Below, one piece after another: positions 34,701-45,400 of a DNA stretch of 64,000 nt. Origin of the DNA: Flavobacterium fluviale (lineage in GTDB: Bacteria; Bacteroidota; Bacteroidia; Flavobacteriales; Flavobacteriaceae). Location of the stretch: positions 3,968,001 through 4,032,000 of the forward strand of contig NZ_CP030261.1 in the NCBI RefSeq assembly GCF_003312915.1. Reading direction: 5' to 3'. The notes under the pieces were generated by a model. It had not been told where the DNA came from and did not search any database. It was given only the letters and a program-made list of their open reading frames with translations. Position numbers and translations under genes: made by a program. Position 1 is the first letter of the stretch, and each line of letters begins with the position of its first letter.

Positions 34701-37700
34701 TCGTTGCCAGGAATTGCTATCCAGTCTTCATATGCAGATGCTCCCGTTGCTCCGGTTGCTCCTTTTAATCCATTTAAGAATTCATCATATGATCTGCCGT
34801 CGTTGCCAGGAAGACCCTGCCAGATTTCATATGCTGATGCTCCTGTTGCTCCGGTTGCTCCTTTTAATCCATTTAAGAATTCATCATATGATCTGCCGTC
34901 GTTGCCAGGAAGACCCTGCCAGATTTCATATGCTGATGCTCCTGTCGCTCCAGTTGCTCCTTTTAATCCATTTAAGAATTCATCATATGATCTGCCGTCG
35001 TTGCCAGGAATTGCTTTCCAGTCTTCATAAGCAGATGCTCCAGTTGCTCCGGTTGCTCCTTTTAATCCATTTAAGAATTCATCATATGATCTGCCGTCGT
35101 TGCCAGGAAGACCCTGCCAGATTTCATATGCTGATGCTCCTGTTGCTCCGGTTGCTCCTTTTAATCCATTTAAGAATTCATCATATGATCTGCCGTCGTT
35201 GCCAGGAAGACCCTGCCAGATTTCATATGCTGATGCTCCTGTCGCTCCAGTTGCTCCTTTTAATCCATTTAAGAATTCATCATATGATCTGCCGTCGTTG
35301 CCAGGAAGACCCTGCCAGATTTCATATGCTGATGCTCCTGTCGCTCCAGTTGCTCCTTTTAATCCATTTAAGAATTCATCATATGATCTGCCGTCGTTGC
35401 CAGGAAGACCCTGCCAGATTTCATATGCTGATGCTCCTGTTGCTCCAGTTGCTCCTTTTAATCCATTTAAGAATTCATCATATGATCTCCCGTCGTTGCC
35501 AGGAAGACCCTGCCAGATTTCATATGCTGATGCTCCCGTTGCTCCAGTTGCTCCTTTTAATCCATTTAAGAATTCATCATATGATCTGCCGTCGTTGCCA
35601 GGAATTGCTTTCCAGTCTTCATAAGCAGATGCTCCAGTTGCTCCAGTAGCTCCTTTTAATCCATTTAAGAATTCATCATATGATCTGCCGTCGTTGCCAG
35701 GAAGACCCTGCCAGATTTCATAAGCTGATGCTCCTGTTGCTCCAGTAGCTCCTTTTAATCCATTTAAGAATTCATCATATGATCTGCCGTCGTTGCCAGG
35801 AATTGCTTTCCAGTCTTCATATGCTGATGCTCCGGTTGCTCCGGTTGCTCCTTTTAATCCATTTAAGAATTCATCATATGATCTGCCGTCGTTGCCAGGA
35901 ATTGCTTTCCAGTCTTCATATGCAGATGCTCCCGTTGCTCCGGTTGCTCCTTTTAATCCATTTAAGAATTCATCATATGATCTGCCGTCGTTGCCAGGAA
36001 GACCCTGCCAGATTTCATATGCTGATGCTCCTGTTGCTCCAGTAGCTCCTTTTAATCCATTTAAGAATTCATCATATGATCTGCCGTCGTTGCCAGGAAG
36101 ACCCTGCCAGATTTCATATGCTGATGCTCCTGTTGCTCCAGTAGCTCCTTTTAATCCATTTAAGAATTCATCATATGATCTGCCGTCGTTGCCAGGAAGA
36201 CCCTGCCAGATTTCATATGCAGATGCTCCTGTCGCTCCAGTTGCTCCTTTTAATCCATTTAAGAATTCATCATATGATCTGCCGTCGTTGCCAGGAAGAC
36301 CCTGCCAGATTTCATATGCAGATGCTCCGGTTGCTCCAGTTGCTCCTTTTAATCCATTTAAGAATTCATCATATGATCTGCCGTCGTTGCCAGGAAGACC
36401 CTGCCAGATTTCATATGCTGATGCTCCTGTTGCTCCAGTTGCTCCTTTTAATCCATTTAAGAATTCATCATATGATCTGCCGTCGTTGCCAGGAAGACCC
36501 TGCCAGATTTCATATGCTGATGCTCCTGTCGCTCCAGTTGCTCCTTTTAATCCATTTAAGAATTCATCATATGATCTGCCGTCGTTGCCAGGAAGACCCT
36601 GCCAGATTTCATATGCTGATGCTCCTGTCGCTCCAGTTGCTCCTTTAATTCCCTCTAAGAATTCATCATATGATCTGCCGTCGTTGCCAGGAAGACCCTG
36701 CCAGATTTCATATGCTGATGCTCCTGTTGCTCCAGTTGCTCCTTTTAATCCATCTAAGAATTCATCATATGATTTGCCGTCGTTGCCAGGAAGACCCTGC
36801 CAGATTTCATATGCTGAATCTCCTTTATCTCCTTTATCTCCTTTATCTCCTTTATCTCCTTTATTACCACTTACTTTTACCCATTCTCCTGTCTCAGGAT
36901 CTTTAACATAAACGTAACCAGTTTTACTATCAATCCATACCGTAGCGTTGGATGGTGGACTTACACCGTCGATTCCAGGTACACCAGGACCTCCGGCAAT
37001 ACCGTCTGAACCGTTAAGACCATTAATCTTAACCCAGTCAGCTGTTCTGTCTCTCCATGCATCATCTCTTCCCTTAACCGTTTTATCTGTTCCAACGTAA
37101 GCATAAATATCTCCGTTTGGTGCTTTTATGATTGCATCAAGGGTAGTGATTGAACCAGCTGTTCCAGGTGCTCCATTAGCTCCAGCTATACCATTGGCTC
37201 CATTCAATCCGTTGATTTTAACCCATTCTGCTGTTCTGTCTCTCCATGCATCATCTCTTCCCTTAACCGTTTTATCTGTTCCAACGTAAGCATAAATATC
37301 TCCGTTTGGTGCTTTTATGATTGCATCAAGGGTAGTGATTGAACCAGCTGTTCCAGGTGCTCCATTAGCTCCAGGAATACCATTTTCTCCGTTTAATCCG
37401 TTAATTTTAACCCAGTCAGATGTTCTGTCTCTCCAAGCATCATCTCTGCCCTTAACCGTTTTATCTGTTCCAACGTAGGCATAAATATCTCCTTTAGGAT
37501 CTACTACAATCGCATCAAGGGTAGTAATTGAACCCGCTGTACCAGGAGAACCGTCTACACCAGGGATACCGTCATTACCTGTTACTTTTACCCATTTTCC
37601 TGTTGCAGGATCTTTAACATAAACGTAACCAGTTTTGCTATCAACCCATACTGTAGCGTTTGATGGTGCACTTACACCGTCGATTCCAGGTACTCCAGGA

Positions 37701-39043
37701 CCTCCGGCAATACCGTCTGAACCGTCAAGACCATTAATTTTAACCCAGTCTGCTGTTCTGTCTCTCCATGCATCATCTCTTCCCTTAACCGTTTTATCTG
37801 TTCCAACGTAAGCATAAATATCTCCGTTTGGTGCTTTTATGATTGCATCAAGGGTAGTGATTGAACCAGCTGTTCCAGGTGCTCCATTAGCTCCAGGAAT
37901 ACCATTTTCTCCGTTTAATCCGTTGATTTTAACCCAGTCAGATGTTCTGTCTCTCCAAGCATCATCTCTGCCCTTAACCGTTTTATCTGTTCCAACGTAG
38001 GCATAAATATCTCCTTTAGGATCTACTACAATCGCATCAAGTGTAGTGATTGAACCCGCTGTACCAGGAGAACCGTCTACACCAGGAATACCGTCATTAC
38101 CTGTTACTTTTACCCATTTTCCTGTTGCAGGATCTTTAACATAAACGTAACCAGTTTTGCTATCAACCCATACTGTAGCGTTTGATGGTGCACTTACACC
38201 GTCGATTCCAGGTACTCCAGGACCTCCGGCAATACCGTCTGAACCGTCAAGACCATTAATCTTAACCCAGTCAGCTGTTCTGTCTCTCCATGCATCATCT
38301 CTGCCCTTAACCGTTTTATCTGTTCCAACGTAGGCATAAATATCTCCTTTAGGATCTACTACAATCGCATCAAGGGTAGTAATTGAACCCGCTGTACCAG
38401 GAGAACCGTCTACACCAGGGATACCGTCAATTCCATCTTCACCATTTAATGGAACCCACTTGGTGTTATCCTTAGGATCTCTAACGTATACAATACCTGA
38501 TGAATAATCAATATACATTTGGATTGTACCATCTAATCCTTTAGTTCCAGGCAGGCCATTTCCTCCACTGATTCCATTTCTACCGTCGATTCCGTTTTTG
38601 CCGTTAATTGCAGTCCATGTTCCATCAGGGTTTTGAACATATACGTTCCCTGTCGAATTGTCTGTGTAAAAAGTTACACCTTCACCCGGATAGCCTGGGT
38701 CTCCTTTTATACCTGGAGCACCATTGCCGCCTGCAATACCACTTGCTTCACCAGAAACCGCAAGCCTATGCCATCTGTCTACATACCAGTAGTAGTAGCC
38801 TGGCTTTATATCAGAACCTGATGTTGTATTATATAACAGTAAACTATCTATATTACCATCTGACATTGTCGTAGTGTCTGTTGAACTTGTTAAAGCAACT
38901 CTCGGAATTAATATACCTTTATTTGTCGCAAAAACTTCCAGCTGTGCTGAATAACTGGTTGGATCCTTTTTACCTACAACTACCTGAGAGTAAGCAGAGA
39001 AACTACCCAAAACAAATAGTAAAGGAAGTAATCTATTCTTCAT
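31775..39043 (-). CDS. Giant collagen-like secreted repeat protein (2422 residues)
   Basis: Signal peptide about 1-19 (FSAYSQ), then the N-terminal module shared with neighbours (SAQLEVFATNKGILIPRVAL, PGYYYWYVDRWHRL). Residues about 105-730 alternate short Gly-X-Y stretches with small beta units ending in TGYVYVKDPATGKWVKV or GDIYAYVGTDKTVKGRD. A GDK run follows, then 48 tandem 33-residue repeats (GATGATGASAYE, then W, PGNDG, SYDEFLNGLK). The C-terminal 100 residues (FELSAEPSALSKVKLYINGV, VTYIPANNGSYV, DYLK) look like a phage-fibre tip domain; there is no T9SS C-terminal domain. A candidate promoter TTTG-N18-TAATTTAA lies close upstream. It is probably a very long cell-surface fibre. Confidence 0.9.
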   Translation of the reverse strand: MKNRLLPLLFVLGSFSAYSQVVVGKKDPTSYSAQLEVFATNKGILIPRVALTSSTDTTTMSDGNIDSLLLYNTTSGSDIKPGYYYWYVDRWHRLAVSGEASGIAGGNGAPGIKGDPGYPGEGVTFYTDNSTGNVYVQNPDGTWTAINGKNGIDGRNGISGGNGLPGTKGLDGTIQMYIDYSSGIVYVRDPKDNTKWVPLNGEDGIDGIPGVDGSPGTAGSITTLDAIVVDPKGDIYAYVGTDKTVKGRDDAWRDRTADWVKINGLDGSDGIAGGPGVPGIDGVSAPSNATVWVDSKTGYVYVKDPATGKWVKVTGNDGIPGVDGSPGTAGSITTLDAIVVDPKGDIYAYVGTDKTVKGRDDAWRDRTSDWVKINGLNGENGIPGANGAPGTAGSITTLDAIIKAPNGDIYAYVGTDKTVKGRDDAWRDRTADWVKINGLDGSDGIAGGPGVPGIDGVSAPSNATVWVDSKTGYVYVKDPATGKWVKVTGNDGIPGVDGSPGTAGSITTLDAIVVDPKGDIYAYVGTDKTVKGRDDAWRDRTSDWVKINGLNGENGIPGANGAPGTAGSITTLDAIIKAPNGDIYAYVGTDKTVKGRDDAWRDRTAEWVKINGLNGANGIAGANGAPGTAGSITTLDAIIKAPNGDIYAYVGTDKTVKGRDDAWRDRTADWVKINGLNGSDGIAGGPGVPGIDGVSPPSNATVWIDSKTGYVYVKDPETGEWVKVSGNKGDKGDKGDKGDKGDSAYEIWQGLPGNDGKSYDEFLDGLKGATGATGASAYEIWQGLPGNDGRSYDEFLEGIKGATGATGASAYEIWQGLPGNDGRSYDEFLNGLKGATGATGASAYEIWQGLPGNDGRSYDEFLNGLKGATGATGASAYEIWQGLPGNDGRSYDEFLNGLKGATGATGASAYEIWQGLPGNDGRSYDEFLNGLKGATGATGASAYEIWQGLPGNDGRSYDEFLNGLKGATGATGASAYEIWQGLPGNDGRSYDEFLNGLKGATGATGASAYEIWQGLPGNDGRSYDEFLNGLKGATGATGASAYEDWKAIPGNDGRSYDEFLNGLKGATGATGASAYEDWKAIPGNDGRSYDEFLNGLKGATGATGASAYEIWQGLPGNDGRSYDEFLNGLKGATGATGASAYEDWKAIPGNDGRSYDEFLNGLKGATGATGASAYEIWQGLPGNDGRSYDEFLNGLKGATGATGASAYEIWQGLPGNDGRSYDEFLNGLKGATGATGASAYEIWQGLPGNDGRSYDEFLNGLKGATGATGASAYEIWQGLPGNDGRSYDEFLNGLKGATGATGASAYEIWQGLPGNDGRSYDEFLNGLKGATGATGASAYEDWKAIPGNDGRSYDEFLNGLKGATGATGASAYEIWQGLPGNDGRSYDEFLNGLKGATGATGASAYEIWQGLPGNDGRSYDEFLNGLKGATGATGASAYEDWIAIPGNDGKSYDEFLNGLKGATGATGASAYEDWKAIPGNDGKSYDEFLNGLKGATGATGASAYEDWIAIPGNDGKSYDEFLNGLKGATGATGASAYEDWIAIPGNDGKSYDEFLNGLKGATGATGASAYEDWIAIPGNDGKSYDEFLNGLKGATGATGASAYEDWIAIPGNDGKSYDEFLNGLKGATGATGASAYEDWIAIPGNDGKSYDEFLNGLKGATGATGASAYEDWKAIPGNDGKSYDEFLNGLKGATGATGASAYEDWKAIPGNDGKSYDEFLNGLKGATGATGASAYEDWKAIPGNDGKSYDEFLNGLKGATGATGASAYEDWIAIPGNDGKSYDEFLNGLKGATGATGASAYEDWIAIPGNDGKSYDEFLNGLKGATGATGASAYEDWIAIPGNDGKSYDEFLNGLKGATGATGASAYEDWIAIPGNDGKSYDEFLNGLKGATGATGASAYEDWKAIPGNDGKSYDEFLNGLKGATGATGASAYEDWIAIPGNDGKSYDEFLNGLKGATGATGASAYEDWKAIPGNDGKSYDEFLNGLKGATGATGASAYEDWKAIPGNDGKSYDEFLNGLKGATGATGASAYEDWKAIPGNDGKSYDEFLNGLKGATGATGASAYEDWIAIPGNDGKSYDEFLNGLKGATGATGASAYEDWKAIPGNDGKSYDEFLNGLKGATGATGASAYEDWIAIPGNDGKSYDEFLNGLKGATGATGASAYEDWIAIPGNDGKSYDEFLNGLKGATGATGASAYEDWIAIPGNDGKSYDEFLNGLKGATGATGASAYEDWIAIPGNDGKSYDEFLNGLKGATGATGASAYEDWIAIPGNDGKSYDEFLNGLKGATGATGASAYEEWKTKEGNATKTYEDFMDSLKGVGGKVTQGANIVITGAGTDDDEYVVNAIIPQQAIDEFTAAAGDSSFELSAEPSALSKVKLYINGVRIDKDAISVSGKTVTYIPANNGSYVLMANDNVMIDYLK
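32090..36818. repeat. Tandem array: 48 units of 99 bp without length change
   Basis: Anchor positions TTCAT at 32153 and 36806 are 4653 bp apart, exactly 47 x 99, giving 48 units with no net indel. From the N-terminal side (right) there is one unit with Lys in GKSYDEF, then 20 units with Arg (GRSYDEF, mostly IWQGLP), then 26 with Lys (GKSYDEF, DWIAIP or DWKAIP), then one degenerate unit (EGNATKTYEDF). The Arg/Lys switch is between 34692 and 34791. Base differences fall in blocks, as expected for unequal crossing-over and gene conversion. Confidence 0.95.
36819..36863. repeat. Five copies of a 9-bp repeat encoding Gly-Asp-Lys
   Basis: TCTCCTTTA is repeated exactly five times in a row, encoding GDK units just before the 33-residue array. 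Slippage by whole units would change fibre length without a frameshift. Confidence 0.9.
37385..38430. repeat. Two tandem copies of a 522-bp higher-order unit
   Basis: Landmarks recur 522 bp apart (37389 and 37911; 37601 and 38123), equal to 174 codons. Each unit holds two DKTVKGRDDAWRDRT segments and one SKTGYVYVKDPATG segment. Further partial copies extend to about 36890. Near-identity of the two copies points to a recent in-frame duplication. Confidence 0.85.
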
Positions 39044-39489
39044 AAGATTGAATCATTAATTTGTTATTAAATTATTTCAATTGGCAAGGCAACAAAAGTG
39101 GTAGTGAATCAATAGGGAAAAGCATATTCCTGATTTTAAAATCAGAATATATTTTTGATCTATATGATTTGTATACTGAAGTGGACAGCCATTTTTTAGT
39201 TAAATTATTAAAGAACAAATTTTCTACATTTATAATCTTTTTCTTACCACTAAAAGTTTTCATTGTTACATTTTAGGACATTTTTTTTAAATAAAAATTA
39301 ACAGGAAGTATACTTGAGGAGTAATTTTGGATGAATTAAAATGCAGGCTGTGTAAGTATTGCGAGAAGTAAAAACAGTATTAAAACAAAAATCCCGGCTA
39401 TATAAATAGTCGGGATTTTGTGCCGCTAAAGTAAAGCGGTCCATTACTTGTTATCTAAAAAAAATATACTTTAAATATATCTAATAAGC
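39044..39489 (-). terminator. Intergenic region with the adhesin terminator (39387-39419)
   Basis: The 446-base gap between the two giant genes has no convincing gene. AAAATCCCGGCTA (39387-39399/400) and TAGTCGGGATTTT (39407-39419) form a stem with one G-T pair and T-rich flanks, about 70 bases after the stop of the 2191-residue adhesin, so it is its likely terminator. A smaller stem CCGCT/AGCGG is at about 39423-39440. The left end holds the probable promoter of the 2422-residue gene. Confidence 0.7.
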
Positions 39490-42400
39490 TTATTGGCTGC
39501 TTACGTACAGATAACCTGCTTTTTCTATTTTTCGTCCATTACTGTCGTATTCTAAAGTATAAAAATAAGTTCCTGCCGGAAGTTTGTTTCCTCTGGCAAT
39601 AGTTGCGCGGCCATCTGAGAATCCCTCAAAAGGGTTTGTGACATTATCGTAACCGTTTCTTTCATAAACTATAACGCCGTATCTGTTGTAGATTTTTACA
39701 ACATTCTCTGGATAACAGTCGATTCCTTTAATAACAAAGCTGTCATTTAATCCGTCTCCGTTTACGGATATGGCGTTGTATATTTCTTCAACACAAGAAA
39801 CGTTTATGGTTTGTACCAATGAATTCTGGTTGCCGCACTGATCTGAGGCGGTCCAAGTCCTGATGAGTGTATATCTGCTGCTGCAATCTCCGTCGACCCG
39901 AGTTTCATCATACGATACTGCAGCGCTGCCGCAATTATCTGTTGCTGTAAAAGCTGGAGCGGCGGGTATAGTATCACAATCTGCATTTATAACTGCTGGC
40001 GGCGGTGTTTCTGTAAATACTGGCGCGGTGGTATCATGAACTTGAATTATCTGCGTACAAATAGCCGTATTTAAAATTGTGTTTTCTCCAGCATCCCGCA
40101 GACCATTTCTATTGGCATCGTCGTATTCTGTTACGGTATATGTTCTTGTTACGTTAGCGTTACAGCCTGGATCTGGACTGTTTGCTGCAGTAATTTCAAT
40201 TACACCGCAATTGGTTTCAGCAATTTGGCCATCACCATTACCTAAGGCCTCAAACTGTGCTTCTGTTAAACTTACTTGTGAAGGAACCTCATCGTAACAA
40301 GAAACTGTTAAGGGCTGAAAAGTTGGACAAGTTACATTGAAACTACAGCAGTTTGGAGAAACTCCAGCTACTGTAACTGTATTACAAGCACTTGCATCTT
40401 GCAGGTTTACACTATAATTGGTGCCTGCGCTTATTAATCCAGAAGTCCAGATATTTCCTGACCATGTACCTGGTGCCCCCGTCCCTGCTGCTGTATAAGG
40501 CGCCTGGCCATTTACGGATAAAGTAATAGTATAACCTGCATTTGCTGTTGAACAAACTGCCGTTTCTGTGCCTGCCAATGCTATCTGGCTGATAATGACA
40601 TTTTGGTTTGCTGTTACACTGTTTCCGTTTGCGTCACTAAATGTCCATGTTACAATTGTGGTTCCGACAGCTGTAATGGGAAAGGCAGCTGTTGTTGTTC
40701 CTGTAATTAAACCTGAACATGCATCTGTAGTTGTTGGAGCAGCAGGTGTTACGCTGCATTGCCCTGTTATATCAGCCAAAACTGGTACTGCGGGCGGTGT
40801 GTTATCATCAATTATTATATTTTGAGCAGCTGTGGCAATATTTCCGTTTCCGTCATCAAAACTCCAAGTTACAACTGTAGTTCCTTGAGTTGTAATTGGG
40901 AAAATGGTACTTGTGCTTCCTGTTATGGTTCCTGCGCAGTCATCTAATGCTGTCGGAATAGGCGGCGATACTGAGCATTCTCCTGTTACAGCTGCTAAAA
41001 TAGGTGCTGTGGGAGGTGTTACATCATCAATAATTATATTTTGAACAGCTGTTGCGATATTTCCATTTCCATCATCAAATCTCCAAGTTACGACTGTTGT
41101 TCCTTGAGTGGTAATTGGAAAAATGGTGCTTGTGCTTCCTGTGATAATTCCTGCGCAGTCATCTAACGCTGTCGGAATAGTTGGCGATACTGAGCATTCT
41201 CCTGTTACAGCTGCTAAAATAGGTGCTGTGGGAGGTGTGACATCATCAATAATTACATTCTGAACAGCTGTTGCAATATTTCCATTTCCATCATCAAAAC
41301 TCCAAGTTACGACTGTAGTTCCTTGAGTTGTAATTGGGAAAATGGTGCTTGTACTTCCTGTGATAACTCCTGTACAGGCATCTAATGCTGTTGGCACAGC
41401 TGGAGATACCGAGCATTCTCCTGTGACGTCGGCTAAAACGGGTACTACAGGTGGTGTTACATCATCAATAATTATATTTTGAACAGCTGTTGCAATATTT
41501 CCGTTTCCGTCATCAAAACTCCAAGTTACTGCTGTGGTTCCCTGAGTTGTAATTGGAAAAATGGTGCTTGTGCTTCCTGTGATAACTCCTGAGCATGCAT
41601 TTAATGCGGTTGGCACAGCTGGCGATACTGAGCATTCTCCTGTGACGTCGGCTAAAATTGGTGCTGTCGGAGGTGTTACATCATCAATAATTACATTTTG
41701 ATTAACTGTTGTAGTATTTCCTGAACTATCTGTAAAATTCCATGCAACTATAGTTGTTCCCTGAGTGGTAATAGGGAAAGAAGTGCTGGTGGTTCCTGTT
41801 ATTGTTCCGCTGTCACAATTGTCAACAGTAGTTGGCGCCGTTGGTATTAGAGAACATTCTCCCGTTAGGTCTGTTAACACTGGCGCGGTCGGCGGCGTAG
41901 TATCTGTTATGATAACATTCTGATTGGCAAATGAAGTATTGCCGTTCCCATCATCAAAAGTCCACAATACAACTGTCGTACCCTTTGCTGTAATTGGAAA
42001 TGGAGTTGTTGTTACTCCTGTAATTGCGCCTGCGCAGTCATCTGAAGCTATTGGTACCGTTGGAGTTGCTTCACACTGACCTGTTACATCTGCCAATATT
42101 GGCATAACTGGCGAAAATGTATCTTGGATAGTTACATTTTGAACGGCTGTCGAAATATTTCCGTTTCCGTCATCAAAACTCCAAGTTACTGCTGTGGTTC
42201 CCTGAGTTGTAATAGGAAAAGATGTACTTGTAGTTCCGGTTATTGTTCCTGAACATGCATCGACTGTTGTCGGCACAGCTGGGGTTGCAGAACATTCTCC
42301 TGTTACGTTTGCTAAAACAGGCACTGCCGGAGGTGTGACATCATCAATAATTACATTTTGATTGACTGTTGTAGTATTTCCTGAACTATCGGTAAAGTTC

Positions 42401-45400
42401 CATGTTACTGTAGTTGTTCCCTGAGCCGTAATTGGGAAAGAAGTGCTTGTGGTTCCGGTTATTGCTGCGCTGTCACAATTATCAACAGTAGTTGGAGCCG
42501 TTGGGGTTACAGAACATTCTCCTGTTAGATCAGTTAATACGGGCGCTGTGGGTGCAGTAGTATCTATTATAGTAACATTCTGGTTGGCAAATGAAGTATT
42601 ACCGTTTCCATCATCAAAAGTCCACAATACAACTGTCGTACCCTTTGCTGTAATTGGAAATGGAGTTGTTGTTACTCCTGTGACTGCCCCCGTACATGCA
42701 TCAGAAGCTATTGGTACCGTTGGAGTTGCCTCACATTGTCCTGTTACATCTGATAATATTGGCATAACGGGAGAAAACGTATCTTCAATAATTACATTTT
42801 GATTTACTGACTGTGTATACCCGTTTCCATAATCAAAAGTCCAGGTTACAACAGTTGTTCCCTGAGTTGTAATAGGAAAAACCGTCGTGGTAGCGGCCGT
42901 TATAGTTCCTGCACAAATATCTGTCAAAGTTGGCGCAGTTGGTGTTGCTTCGCATTGTGCATTGATATTGGATAAAGCAGAGGGTAATGTAACTGGATTG
43001 ATTACTATTGATGTTGTTGTACTATTGGAGCAGGTACCATCACTAAAAAAGTAAGTCACGGTATGATTTCCAGCAGTAGAACCCGCTAAATCTATTGTTC
43101 CTGTTATTTCATCAATGCTTAAACCTGCATCTCCGCTATATGCTCCTCCAAGAATACCGATTTCAGTCGAAACAGCTGTTCCGGCTTGACAGTAAGGTGT
43201 GTTTGGATAACTGATTGCTGCTGTTGGAAGTGCATTGATAGTAATAACTGTAGTAGTGGTATTAGAACAACTGCCGTCATTAAAGGTATAAGTTACCGTG
43301 TGATCTCCAACAGTAGAAGCTGCTAGATCAATTTCTCCCGTCGCAGTATTAATAATTAAATCAGGATCTGAGGAATAAGTTCCTCCAGCGATGCCAATTT
43401 CTTCAACAACAGCGGTTCCTGTTTTACAATATGGTGTCGCTAAATAATTAATAGATGCGAGTGGCAAATCATTAATTGTAATTACAACTGGTGAAATTGA
43501 ACTACAGCCATTTACATTTGTTCCTTTTATATAATACGTATCTGCTACGGTGATTGCAGCAGGATCGGCTACGGGTACTGTACCAATATCATCAGAAAAA
43601 TAAGTGTACGTTAAACCTGCATCACTTCCGGCAGTTATGGCGGCGGAAGTAATATCTACAGAATTGGGTGCACAAACTCCCGCAGGATTTGTAATAGCAA
43701 TGGTGGGAAGCGGGTTAACATTGATAGTCAAATTAGAAACTGTACTGCTGTTGCAGGGTGCTCCAAAGGTTACCGTAGCCGTTATATTGTTTGCTCCCAC
43801 TAGTAAATCTGCATAATTTATAATAGGATCTTTAACATTTTGATTGCCTGCATTTATACCCGGCCCCGCCCATAAATACGAAACAGCTCCCAACACATCT
43901 ACATCGAGCTGTATAGTTCCTGAACCTGCATTACAAACCGTTGCAGGTGTAGCAATACCATCTGCAGTTATAGTTGGAGCGGCAGCTACACCAATTTGTG
44001 CAGATTGGGTAATAATATTACCGCAGTCATCTTTTACTCTAAAAAAATAAGTATCATCTGTTAATCCGCTAAAGGTATTACCATTTTGATAAGGTCCGTA
44101 ATTGACACCACCGTCTGTACTTAAAGCATATTGCAATACATTGCCGGGCGGAGGTGAAATAGATGTCGCTGTAATAGTTAAAACACCATTTGTGGCACCA
44201 CTTGCACAGACATATCCCCCAGTATTTGTTTTATCAACTATAATGGCATTATTTGCATCATAGGTAAATGTTTGAGTCAGCAGATTGAGCGAACCGCTTT
44301 TCGTACGTAAGGCAAAAACATAGGTGCCATAACTTAATCCATTAAAAGGAAGTGAAGCTGTTGCACTAGCCAAATCTCTGGTTTGCCCCACGCTCGAAGG
44401 ACCAGAAAAAATAATAACCTGATAAGCGGAAGGCACATCAAAAGTACCATTCATTACATAATTGAATCCGCCGCAAACGGATGTTATCGTATTACTTTCT
44501 GATACTGTGGCGGCATAACCAGCCACTGTAACATTTATGCTTTTTGTGCCGCAAGCAGTAGTTATATCTAAAGTGTAATTGCCTTTAGGCCAAGTGCCAG
44601 TTGGATCTGATGCATTGACTTTAGGAAAATTAGCATAACCAGCGCCATCCAGCGTAATATTTCCACTATGACCAATAGGCACAAGTGAATTGTTTGAAGC
44701 TGTTACGACATAACTTATTGCATCTCCAACCTGAAACGGACTAACATTTATAGAAAGGGTTCCATATCCTAAATAGTTTGCATTTGCTGATGATGCATAC
44801 TGCGTTAAAGTAATATTTGGAGCAGCCGGAATAGTTAAGTTCTGTGAAACTGGTAATGAAAAGTCTCCCGTAGTATTTCCTCCAGCATCAATATACGTAA
44901 CATGATAAGTTGCCCCAGCAGTAAAACCTGTAAAAATTCCTGAACTCGTGGTCAATGTACCTGTAATAACATCGGCAGCATTAGCCGTGTTTGTAAAAGT
45001 CATATCTATGGGAAGACAGGCTAAAGTTGACGGCCCAATACGGATGATTCCGCTTCCTCCACAATTTGTCGAGGTAATTGCATTGTAATTTAAACTTATC
45101 GGAAACTCTTTAGTATTACCGCAGTTATCAATTAATACTGCTCTCATATTGGCCAAATCTGCCTCAATACCTGCTCTGGTTGCAATTGCCGGCATACCTA
45201 TACTAGATTGAGATGATGGATAACCGGCACCTCCAACATCGCTAAAACCATCTCCATCTGTATCTTTACCATACAATTGTCCTTGGTATTTAACCTTCCA
45301 AGTAAAATTGGCTGCATCAGCCGTAGAAAGGATGGTGTTAGTCGTTATATATCTAAAATTTGCTGAATTAATTATATTTAGCGGCGCCGAACAATTGTAG

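Noticed and set aside
32090..36818. CRISPR array
   Set aside because: The 99-bp units are contiguous, in frame and without spacers; they encode protein.
32314..36911. Long plus-strand open frames (up to 385 codons) across the 99-bp array
   Set aside because: They are shadows: 99 is divisible by three and the repeat lacks stops in several frames, so each frame is just a repeated 33-residue artefact with no signal peptide or start region.
25107..39043. Prophage origin of the fibre genes
   Set aside because: S74 and fibre-tip domains recall phages, but the proteins have signal peptides and the neighbours are T9SS parts; no terminase, capsid, portal, integrase or lysis gene is seen.
39072..39263. 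Short frames on both strands between the giant genes
   Set aside because: AT-rich, without promoter or family resemblance; the gap is explained by a terminator and the promoter of the next gene.
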